From SZUA-521 sp041738285 (lineage in GTDB: Bacteria > Pseudomonadota > Gammaproteobacteria > Pseudomonadales > Azotimanducaceae): a stretch of 13,219 bases of DNA. Under the pieces are notes generated by a model, which saw only the letters and a program-made list of their open reading frames with translations, had not been told where the DNA came from and did no database searches. How positions within the stretch are numbered: position 1 is the stretch's first letter; every line of letters begins with the position of its first letter. A program made the translations under genes and the position numbers. The stretch covers positions 1-13,219 of the forward strand of contig JBGSQB010000058.1 in assembly GCA_041738285.1 (NCBI GenBank). The letters are read 5' to 3'. Below, one piece after another: positions 7,898 through 13,219 of the stretch.

Positions 7898-8229
7898 CCG
7901 TCACCCCCACTCAAGGCGCTCAGTCGAGCACGCAAGGCGTCGACCTCATCGAGCAATTCGATCGCGAGCGCGGCACCCGCGAGGTTGATACCGAGGTCAC
8001 GCTGCAATCGCAAGGCGATCTTCGCGCGCCGCAGTTCACGGGCTGGGAAGCGCCAGGTGCGAGGATCGGTTCCAGCGGGCTCGAGTACGCCTTCATCGAC
8101 GAGTTCGATGATGCACTCGGCATGTACCGCACAGCCGCGACTGATGTCGGCCAGCGACAGCTTCATGTGCTCTTCGATGACGATGGCGGTGAAGAGTGTG
8201 TCGTTGGTCGGAACCTTGTCTCTGCCCAT
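7894..8229 (-). CDS. cbpM: CbpM, modulator of the CbpA co-chaperone
   Basis: A 111-residue MerR-like helical protein, close in length to E. coli CbpM (about 101 residues), which binds the J-domain of CbpA and inhibits its co-chaperone and DNA-binding activities. Visible features are LSLADISRGCAVHAECIIEL (24-43), a helix-turn-helix-like segment; VDEGVLEPAG (44-53); then TWRFPARELRRAKIALRLQR (58-77) and a C-terminal helical stretch ending in DEVDALRARLSAL (94-106). The start is the ATG at 8229-8227 (MGRDKV), one base after the cbpA stop, with GGGAG at 8237-8241 inside the end of cbpA. A longer reading frame reaching 8379 lies over cbpA and is basic and Arg/Ser-rich, so it was rejected. The one-base gap implies translational coupling with cbpA. 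Confidence 0.88.
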   Translation of the reverse strand: MGRDKVPTNDTLFTAIVIEEHMKLSLADISRGCAVHAECIIELVDEGVLEPAGTDPRTWRFPARELRRAKIALRLQRDLGINLAGAALAIELLDEVDALRARLSALSGGDG

Positions 8230-8230
8230 C

Positions 8231-9181
8231 TCACACTCCCAATTTAGCGCGTGGATTGAATGATCTGAATTGCGTCGACATCTGCTCATACAACGCCTTC
8301 GCTTCGGGGGTGACCGCGGGTGGCGCCGAGATCTGCAGCACCACGTAGAAGTCGCCGGGCGCCTTGGCCGGAATGCCACGGCCCTTCAACCGCATTCGCT
8401 TGCCAGCCGCGGAACCCGGCGGGACTTTCATTTCTACGGTACCGCCGGGCGTTGGCACTTTCACCGATGCGCCGAGTGCTGCTTCCCAAGGCGTGATCGG
8501 CAGGTCGAGATAGACGTCATTGCCGTCGACGCGGAAGTGGCGATGCGGGCGGAACTCGATTTCCAGGTACAGGTCACCCGGCTTGCCTTGGCCGAAACTC
8601 GGGCCGCCTTGACCAGACAGGCGCAGCTGCGCGCCCGCACGAATGCCCTTGGGAATGGTGACGTTCAACGTGTGATCGCGGGTCAGGACGTGGCCGGCGG
8701 CATCGACCTCCGGAATGCGCAGCGTGATCGCTCGGGTGGCGCCGGTGAAGGCATCTTCGAGATCGATCAGCACCTTGGCGTGGCGGTCCTCGCCATGGGC
8801 GTGGAAACCCGCACCGCCCGTCCGAGCAGAGCCGAACCCGCCGCGACCGAACAGCGACTCGAAGAAGTCGCTGAAACCGGCAGATTCGCCGCCGGTAAAT
8901 CCGCCGCCGGCGAACTCGAACCCGGCGTCCCAGTCCGGCGGCGGGCGGAACTCCTGGCCGGCTTTCCAGTTCTTGCCGAGCTGGTCGTACGCCGCGCGCT
9001 TTTCCGTGTCCTTCAGCACTTCGTAGGCCTCGCCGACTTCTTTGAAGCGTGCCTCGGCGTCCTTCTCCTTGCTCACGTCCGGATGATACTTGCGCGCGAG
9101 CTTTCGATAGGCGCGTTTGATCTCATCCTGAGTCGCGTCGCGGGCAACGCCCATGACGGTGTAGTAGTCCTTGAACTCCAT
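8231..9181 (-). CDS. cbpA: CbpA, DnaJ-like co-chaperone
   Basis: A 316-residue class II J-protein that stimulates the ATPase of DnaK and, in E. coli, also binds DNA in stationary phase. The J-domain occupies 1-70, beginning MEFKDYYTVMGV, with the essential HPD at 33-35 (KYHPDVSKEKDAEARFKEV). A Gly/Phe-rich linker follows (about 80-135, including FGRGGFGS). The two C-terminal substrate-binding domains run from about 140 to 300, with LNVTIPKGIRAGAQLRLSGQ and PTPGGTVEMKVPPGSAAGKR as landmarks. There are no zinc-finger cysteine repeats, which separates it from DnaJ proper. The start is the ATG at 9181-9179, because the J-domain begins there as in E. coli CbpA (MELKDYY). The frame is open 26 codons further to an ATG at 9259, but that extension is not J-domain-like. 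It is followed at one base by cbpM and preceded at 78 bases by a sugar transferase gene. Confidence 0.93.
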   Translation of the reverse strand: MEFKDYYTVMGVARDATQDEIKRAYRKLARKYHPDVSKEKDAEARFKEVGEAYEVLKDTEKRAAYDQLGKNWKAGQEFRPPPDWDAGFEFAGGGFTGGESAGFSDFFESLFGRGGFGSARTGGAGFHAHGEDRHAKVLIDLEDAFTGATRAITLRIPEVDAAGHVLTRDHTLNVTIPKGIRAGAQLRLSGQGGPSFGQGKPGDLYLEIEFRPHRHFRVDGNDVYLDLPITPWEAALGASVKVPTPGGTVEMKVPPGSAAGKRMRLKGRGIPAKAPGDFYVVLQISAPPAVTPEAKALYEQMSTQFRSFNPRAKLGV

Positions 9182-9259
9182 AGTCGGATCCCTGGTCCAG
9201 TTCGCGCCCGTCCCCGCTTTAGATTGCTCGCGCGGGCGTTGATGAACAAGTAAGGGCAT

Positions 9260-9928
9260 TCACGGGTCGGCGAGCGTCACGCCGGCATCAGCGAGGACGC
9301 GCTCCACATGGGTACGGGAGCGCTGAAAGGCGCGCTTCGAGCACAGTGCAAATGGCGTGCGCAGCAGGGTCATCAGATCGCGCCCGATGGATTGCGTGGC
9401 AGCCGCGCGCAGGTCATCGGCGACACGAATCGGCACGAGGACGCGCCGATAGACCGTCTGCGGCGCTTCGACGCGTGTCAGCACTTCGTCCTCTGCCAGA
9501 TAATTGAGCGCAGTGATGCTGGTGAGCCCCGGCCGCACACGTAGCAGATCGCGCCGTGCGATCAGATCCACTGCGCCCATGTTGTCGGCGGTTTGTGGGC
9601 GCGGTCCGACCAGACTCAAGCGACCGGCGAGCACATCGAAGAACTGCGGCAGCTCATCGAGGCGATAGCGACGTAGCCAAGCACCCATTCGAGTGATGCG
9701 CGGATCGTTCGATGGTGTGACTTCGTCGGTAACATCGGCGACTTCGCGCAGGGTGCGAAATTTGTGCAGGGTGATGAGCGATTCATTGCGGCCAAGTCGT
9801 AGCTGACGGAAGAGCACTGGACCTGCGCCCTCCAATCGAATCAACAGCGCGATGATCGCTAGCAGCGGCCACAGCGCGATCAATGCAACTGCGGCGATTG
9901 TGATGTCGAGGAGTCGCTTCACTTGCAA
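9260..9928 (-). CDS. Small phosphoglycosyl transferase (bacterial sugar transferase)
   Basis: A 222-residue monotopic phosphoglycosyl transferase of the PglC/WcaJ-C-terminal type, which transfers a sugar phosphate from a nucleotide sugar to undecaprenyl phosphate to begin a glycan. The N-terminus is basic (VKRLLD), followed by the membrane-inserted hydrophobic helix (8-31) containing the Pro21 at which such helices re-enter the membrane. Family motifs are GPVLFRQLRLGRN (36-48), LHKFRTL (54-60), LRRYRLDELPQFFDVL (85-100), with the catalytic Asp91-Glu92 dyad, GRLSLVGPRPQ (102-112) and RVRPGLTS (130-137). Length is near that of PglC, so the large N-terminal domain of WcaJ is absent. The start is uncertain: TTG at 9928 or, giving the more typical MKRLLD start, GTG at 9922; neither has a clear ribosome binding site. 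No other capsule or O-antigen genes are in the window. It is divergent from the UbiA-family gene and upstream of cbpA. Confidence 0.9.
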   Translation of the reverse strand: MQVKRLLDITIAAVALIALWPLLAIIALLIRLEGAGPVLFRQLRLGRNESLITLHKFRTLREVADVTDEVTPSNDPRITRMGAWLRRYRLDELPQFFDVLAGRLSLVGPRPQTADNMGAVDLIARRDLLRVRPGLTSITALNYLAEDEVLTRVEAPQTVYRRVLVPIRVADDLRAAATQSIGRDLMTLLRTPFALCSKRAFQRSRTHVERVLADAGVTLADP

Positions 9929-9971
9929 GGTTTTCGCTGCGGCAGATGTGCCTCACGGTACCAGTGTCTCG

Positions 9972-9977
9972 TATAGT
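9972..9977 (+). promoter_or_regulatory. Possible -10 element for the UbiA-family gene
   Basis: TATAGT matches the sigma70 -10 consensus at five of six positions and lies 29 bases before the TTG start. No convincing -35 hexamer is present at 16-18 bases upstream, so this is a weak call. It sits in the 78-base region between two divergent genes, where both promoters must fit if both genes are expressed from it. Confidence 0.3.
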
Positions 9978-9994
9978 CGTGTGAGTCGATCAGT

Positions 9995-9998
9995 GGAG
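9995..9998 (+). promoter_or_regulatory. Ribosome binding site supporting a TTG start
   Basis: GGAG lies 8 bases before the TTG at 10007. The open frame has no ATG or GTG between the upstream stop (9974-9976) and this TTG, and the first in-frame ATG (residue 28) would remove the first membrane helix. Confidence 0.6.
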
Positions 9999-10006
9999 CG
10001 CGCACG

Positions 10007-10933
10007 TTGCTTTCGCGCAATGACAATCTGTGGCTGGGCTTTCGTCATCTTGCCGATCCGAAGATCAGCATCACCTCGCTTGCCGCAATGGCAATTGGCG
10101 GCAGCGTTGCCGCTGTGGATGCGCCGCTGAACGTACCGTGGCTCGCGATCACGGCGATTGCGCTGTTTTGCGTCGAAGTCGCGAAGAACGCCTGGGGCGA
10201 GGTAATCGACTTCGATTCGGGTACTGACCTCGCGGTTGCCGAGGCGGATCGGACCAACTTCTCCGGCGGCAAGCGGGTCATGGTCGACGGCCTCCTGACC
10301 CGCGCGCAGACTTGGACGATGGCCGGCGCGTTCGGGGGCGCAGCGCTCGCGTTGGGCGCGGCTATCGTCTTCCTGCGTGAGCCGGGCGCGTTCTGGATCG
10401 GTGTGGTCGGCGTCGTACTGGGTTGGTCCTATCACGGGCCACCGCTGAAGCTGGTCTACCGCGGGTTCGGCGAACTCGATGTGGTCGCCTGCTACGGACC
10501 TTTGATCGTGCTATCGACCTACCTCATTCAAACAGGCTCGCTGAGTTCGACGGCGTTCTGGCTGTCGCTGCCGCTCGGTCTGCTCATCGCAGCCTTTCTG
10601 TGGGTGAACGAATTCCCCGACTTCGAGGCCGATGCCAGCGCCGGTAAGCGCAATCTCGTCGTACGCCTCGGCCGCGCACGCGCCAGCCGGCTGCTGCCGC
10701 TCATCTATGCGCTCGCATTTGCGTTGTTGATGTTATCGGTGCTGGTCTTCGACGTCTCTGCGGGTGCGCTGTGGGGGCTGTGCGCGTTGCCAAGTTCGCT
10801 CTATGTCTGCACGGTGGTGTGGCGAGCGCCGACCACGTTCTACCGGCATCGGCCGGCCCAGGCGCTCGCGCTGGTCTCCTTCGTGATCTATGCGGCGGCC
10901 ACGAGCGCAGGCTACCTGCTCGCCCATGAGTGA
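10007..10933 (+). CDS. UbiA-family prenyltransferase, MenA-like
   Basis: A 308-residue integral membrane protein with about eight or nine hydrophobic helices (for example 43-58, 104-123, 129-142, 184-200, 229-249, 284-303). UbiA-family enzymes transfer a polyprenyl chain to an aromatic or other acceptor using two Asp-rich motifs and Mg. The first motif is GEVIDFDSGTD (64-74), similar to the MenA pattern NDYFDYxSGTD but with Gly-Glu in place of Asn-Asp; an Asn lies three residues earlier (Asn61). The second is NEFPDFEADASAGKRN (201-216), with Asp205 and Asp209, followed by VRLGRARA. The FSGGKR (85-90) and YHGPPLKLVYRGFGE (142-156) segments also fit MenA-like members. It starts with TTG at 10007, supported by GGAG at 9995-9998 (8 bases away); an in-frame stop at 9974 and no other start codon upstream leave this as the best choice. 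No menaquinone or ubiquinone genes are nearby, so the acceptor is unknown. It converges on the receiver-protein gene across a hairpin. Confidence 0.85.
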   Translation: MLSRNDNLWLGFRHLADPKISITSLAAMAIGGSVAAVDAPLNVPWLAITAIALFCVEVAKNAWGEVIDFDSGTDLAVAEADRTNFSGGKRVMVDGLLTRAQTWTMAGAFGGAALALGAAIVFLREPGAFWIGVVGVVLGWSYHGPPLKLVYRGFGELDVVACYGPLIVLSTYLIQTGSLSSTAFWLSLPLGLLIAAFLWVNEFPDFEADASAGKRNLVVRLGRARASRLLPLIYALAFALLMLSVLVFDVSAGALWGLCALPSSLYVCTVVWRAPTTFYRHRPAQALALVSFVIYAAATSAGYLLAHE

Positions 10934-10936
10934 GAG

Positions 10937-10960
10937 GTAACTGGCCTCGGGGCCACTTAC
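10937..10960. terminator. Hairpin shared by two convergent genes
   Basis: The 33-base gap between two convergent stop codons holds an inverted repeat: gtaactggcc (10937-10946) and ggccacttac (10951-10960), nine of ten positions paired, around a TCGG tetraloop. Its position and symmetry suggest bidirectional termination or 3'-end protection. There is no T-run on either side, so intrinsic termination would be imperfect. Confidence 0.5.
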
Positions 10961-10966
10961 CGTCGT

Positions 10967-12298
10967 TCAGCTCGCGGGAATCAGTGCATACTCGAGCCGG
11001 TTGTTGCGCTCGGCAATGCGGTTCCAATCGCCCGCGCGGCTGAGATCCGGCGGCGCTGGGACATGGCTGAGGGAATGCGCGCGGTCGTGAGCGATCAGCT
11101 CCACGGTGATGCCCGAAGTCGTGACGAGGGGTGAACTGCGCAAGAACTCGGCGAACGCCACCGATTGCCGGTCGGCGAGGAATGTCGAGTCGTCCTGCGG
11201 GTGACCGAGCAGCGTGCAGGCTTCGACCGGCAATCCCGGTGTGGCAAGCTGATAGCCATCTCCGGCGTCGCCCACGAGACAGAACTCGCCCAGGTGCGAC
11301 TCGATCCGCACGCGGCCCTGGAATCCCAGGGCAACGAGCCGTTCGAGCAGGTCGCGGAGCGCTTCGGCGCGCGCGTCATCGAACGGCAACTCATCGAACG
11401 CAAACCACGCATTCTGATTCAGCGACCATTGCAGCGCGTCGATCGCAGTGCGGTAGCGCGCCTGGGCGCGGTCCTGCTCGGTGTGTAGTGCTGCGTTCAA
11501 TTCGAGGAGCTCCGCTCTGAATGCAGGATCTTCATCGGGCGCGGAAACCGCGAGCTGCGACGACGAAGTGAGTGTCTGCCAGAGCATGAGTCCGAGCGCG
11601 ATCGTCGCTGCCGCGAACACGGCCGTCAGCGCAGCCCAGACCCTCGAGGGCTGCCGCTGTGGAATGGTGGGCAGCGCGTCATCCTGCTCGGCTGCGTTGC
11701 GCTGCGCTCCGATGACTTCGGCGGCGACCTCGCGCACCAGGTGATCGCGATCTCTGCGCAGATCGGTGCGCAAGGCTGCCTGATCTTCGATGATGCGATT
11801 GAGCAGTGCATTGAGCGCCATGCCAGACGGCGCCGCATTCGCTTCGCTGCCGTAACCTTCATCGGTCACGCGACGCTGCGGGATCGGTTTGCTTGGTTCG
11901 GGCGGCGTCGTGGCCGTGCGTTTGTCCTTGACGAGCCCCAGACTCAGCAGCATGTCGAACAGCACCTGGGGATGAATCTCTTTTGGCAGTACGCCGATCC
12001 CGCCGAGTGCACGGGCCTGACCGACGTACACCTCACCTTCCTTGGTCGTGTACATCATCACCGGAATCATGGCGGTGCGCGGATTACGCTTGATCGCCGC
12101 GAGCGCCTGCAATCCATCCATGCCCGGCATGGTGTGGTCCATGAAAATGACGTCGACGATCTGTTCTTCCAGAAACTCGAGCGCCTGCTCACCTGAATCC
12201 GCCAGCGCGACGACGAGTTCGTGGGCCTCGAGCTGTCGCTTCAACGTGATCTGGGCCAACTTCGAATCGTCGACCACGAGTGCGTGCTTGATGGACAT
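10967..12298 (-). CDS. Membrane-anchored receiver-domain protein with OmpA-like C-terminal region
   Basis: A 443-residue protein with an uncommon order of parts. Residues 1-123 are a complete CheY-like receiver: Asp10-Asp11, phosphoacceptor Asp54 in IFMDHTMPGMDG (51-62), Thr84 and Lys106 in GVLPKE. A polar linker (124-158) and a helical, probably coiled-coil stretch (160-205) lead to one transmembrane helix (220-241). Residues 242-443 should then lie in the periplasm. This region ends in NRIAERNNRLEYALIP (426-441), and has FDDARAEALRDLLERLVALG (306-325), a VRIESH strand (330-335) and DRQSVAFAEFL (376-386). These recall the helix, strand, LSxxRA and NRRVE elements of OmpA/MotB domains, though the peptidoglycan-binding Asp and Arg residues are not clearly kept; this assignment is inference. 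The ATG at 12298 has AAGG at 12306-12309. No DNA-binding or enzymatic output domain is present, so phosphorylation may control interactions at the membrane. I recall similar proteins annotated only as response regulators in Xanthomonadaceae. Confidence 0.85.
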   Translation of the reverse strand: MSIKHALVVDDSKLAQITLKRQLEAHELVVALADSGEQALEFLEEQIVDVIFMDHTMPGMDGLQALAAIKRNPRTAMIPVMMYTTKEGEVYVGQARALGGIGVLPKEIHPQVLFDMLLSLGLVKDKRTATTPPEPSKPIPQRRVTDEGYGSEANAAPSGMALNALLNRIIEDQAALRTDLRRDRDHLVREVAAEVIGAQRNAAEQDDALPTIPQRQPSRVWAALTAVFAAATIALGLMLWQTLTSSSQLAVSAPDEDPAFRAELLELNAALHTEQDRAQARYRTAIDALQWSLNQNAWFAFDELPFDDARAEALRDLLERLVALGFQGRVRIESHLGEFCLVGDAGDGYQLATPGLPVEACTLLGHPQDDSTFLADRQSVAFAEFLRSSPLVTTSGITVELIAHDRAHSLSHVPAPPDLSRAGDWNRIAERNNRLEYALIPAS

Positions 12299-12338
12299 GG
12301 TGTGCCCTTTGGGTGGGTTTCAGCTTGTCCCTTCGATC

Positions 12339-12395
12339 ATTCGCGGGCAACCCCGCGCCCACCACCACACTGTGGGAGCGGGCTTGCCCGCGAAT
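12339..12395. repeat. Inverted pair of REP-type units (REPIN/BIME-like)
   Basis: Two 24-base units face each other: 12339-12362 and 12372-12395 match as inverted repeats at 22 of 24 positions, separated by 9 bases. Each has its own internal stem: gcggg/cccgc at 12343-12356 and gcgggc/gcccgc at 12378-12391. The right unit, starting gtgggagcgggcttgcccgc, resembles REP sequences of Pseudomonas and relatives. Such pairs are non-autonomous elements copied by RAYT transposases and usually sit between genes, as here between two minus-strand genes. The transcript would fold into a strong hairpin after the dehydrogenase stop, so it may also end or stabilise that mRNA. Confidence 0.8.
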
Positions 12396-12403
12396 CTTGA
12401 TGG

Positions 12404-13219
12404 TTACTTGAGTGCCGGGAACGTGACCTGAGTCGCTTCTTCCGTCGCGCGCCACAGCTCTTTCGCCACGATTTCAGACCGCGCCAGCAGACTGGTCGCT
12501 GCTTTGCGCGGCGCGCCTCGCATTTCGCCCACGCCATCCGGTCCGATGTAGTCGCCGCCTTCGACGTCGGCAGCGAACCCCGCATACAGCGTCGGCAGTG
12601 CGCCATCGGCGGCAGACTGGCTCAGGATCGAAGTGAAGGACTTGATCAGGTTCTCACCGAGCGGCGAGTTCCTCATGCGCGGCGCTGCGTAGGGCAGGTT
12701 GGTGGCCGCGATGCCGGGATGACAGGCAACGGCGCGTACCGACAACCCGGCGGCGCGACACCTGCGGTCGAGTTCGAACGTGAACAGCAGGTTTGCGAGC
12801 TTGCTTTGCGCGTAGGCAAACCACGGGTCGTAGAACAATGCACCGTGCAGGTTGAAAAAGTTCATGAACCCGAAGTGATGGGCGAGACTCGCAACGGTTA
12901 CGACACGTGCGCCGTTGGTCGCAGTGAGTTTGTCGAACAAGAGCGCGGTGAGCGCGAAGTGGCCGAAGTGATTGGTGGCGAGTTGCGTCTCGAAGCCATC
13001 TTCGGTTTCGCGGCGTGGAATGCCCATGACGCCAGCGTTGTTGATCAGCACATCGAGCCGCTCGCAGCGCCGGTCGAGATCGGCCGCGCATGCGCGCACG
13101 GATGCGAGTGATGACAGCTCCAGTACCGCGGTCTCGACGGCTGCACCCGGATTTTCGGCGCGCAGGTCTTGCGCGGCGGCGGTTGCGCGCGCGGGATCGC
13201 GACTGGCGATGATGACGCG
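12404..13219 (-). CDS. Short-chain dehydrogenase/reductase, N-terminus beyond window
   Basis: The visible 271 residues are most of an NAD(P)-dependent short-chain dehydrogenase. The frame is open to the right edge and begins RVIIASRDPARA, which is the second Rossmann strand, so about 25-40 residues with the TGxxxGIG nucleotide motif are missing. Numbered from the window edge, the motifs are LINNAGVMG (58-66), the catalytic Asn in TNHFGHF, VVTVASLAH with catalytic Ser111, and the catalytic YAQSK at 136-140. CHPGIAATNLP follows, the usual PG motif. The ASRDPARA, NHFGHF and GYxGPDG-like (DYIGPDG) features place it with the retinol dehydrogenase and protochlorophyllide-reductase-like group, often annotated as oxidoreductases of unknown substrate. 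A GTG at 13099 is internal and not the start. It lies upstream of the receiver-protein gene on the same strand, separated by 105 bases holding a REP pair, so co-transcription is doubtful. Confidence 0.9.
   Translation of the reverse strand, partial: RVIIASRDPARATAAAQDLRAENPGAAVETAVLELSSLASVRACAADLDRRCERLDVLINNAGVMGIPRRETEDGFETQLATNHFGHFALTALLFDKLTATNGARVVTVASLAHHFGFMNFFNLHGALFYDPWFAYAQSKLANLLFTFELDRRCRAAGLSVRAVACHPGIAATNLPYAAPRMRNSPLGENLIKSFTSILSQSAADGALPTLYAGFAADVEGGDYIGPDGVGEMRGAPRKAATSLLARSEIVAKELWRATEEATQVTFPALK

Noticed and set aside
8230..8379. N-terminal extension of CbpM into cbpA
   Set aside because: The extension is Arg/Ser-rich and unlike CbpM; MGRDKV at 8229 has its own ribosome binding site and gives the usual length.
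8270..9253. A 327-codon plus-strand frame opposite cbpA
   Set aside because: Fully antisense to a clear CbpA, Arg-rich and without motifs.
9182..9259. Heat-shock (sigma32) promoter before cbpA
   Set aside because: A CTTG-type -35 (CTTGTTC on the minus strand) is present, but no acceptable CCCCAT-type -10 lies at the right distance.
9259..10933. Polysaccharide or lipid-linked glycan cluster formed by the sugar transferase and the UbiA-family protein
   Set aside because: The two genes are divergent and no glycosyltransferase, flippase or polymerase is present; the UbiA protein looks MenA-like rather than like the decaprenyl-phosphate phosphoribosyltransferase branch.

Overview
The window is GC-rich, gene-dense DNA from a bacterial chromosome. 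Several features suggest a gammaproteobacterium, perhaps near the Xanthomonadales/Nevskiales or pseudomonads: a cbpA-cbpM chaperone pair, a membrane-anchored receiver protein of a kind I associate with Xanthomonadaceae, and an inverted pair of REP-type units of the 'gtgggagcgggcttgcccgc' kind. The placement is inference. There is no phage, plasmid, insertion sequence, CRISPR array, tRNA or rRNA that I can see. Every intergenic gap is shorter than 300 bases.

Left part, plus strand (1-4583). An apparent operon runs from a sensor histidine kinase cut by the window edge, through a secreted 854-residue DUF3604 protein with PHP-like metal-binding motifs, to a secreted alpha/beta hydrolase resembling polyhydroxybutyrate depolymerases and feruloyl esterases. 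Gaps are 2 and 27 bases, both with good ribosome binding sites. A transglutaminase-like protein (4587-5405, minus) converges on the hydrolase with a 3-base gap. It has the Cys and Asp of the catalytic core but alanine where the histidine should be.

Middle (5563-9928). A secreted acidic protein of unknown function (5563-6576, plus) carries six N-terminal cysteines with mirror-symmetric spacing. An ATP-grasp protein of the Cj0069/DUF6815 type follows (6848-7897, plus). Its stop codon overlaps that of cbpM on the other strand, sharing a CTAG. On the minus strand, a small membrane-anchored phosphoglycosyl transferase (9260-9928), the DnaJ-like co-chaperone CbpA (8231-9181) and its modulator CbpM (7894-8229) lie in that transcriptional order.

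Right part (10007-13219). A UbiA-family prenyltransferase (plus) starts with TTG, is divergent from the sugar transferase, and ends at a compact hairpin shared with the convergent next gene. That gene (10967-12298, minus) has an unusual layout: a CheY-like receiver, a coiled linker, one transmembrane helix and a probable periplasmic domain with OmpA/MotB-like features. A REP pair (12339-12395) separates it from a short-chain dehydrogenase cut by the right edge.

No multi-gene defence or biosynthetic system is evident. The best candidates for new biology are single proteins and their arrangements: the membrane-tethered receiver, the mirror-cysteine secreted protein, the histidine-less transglutaminase and the kinase/DUF3604/esterase operon.
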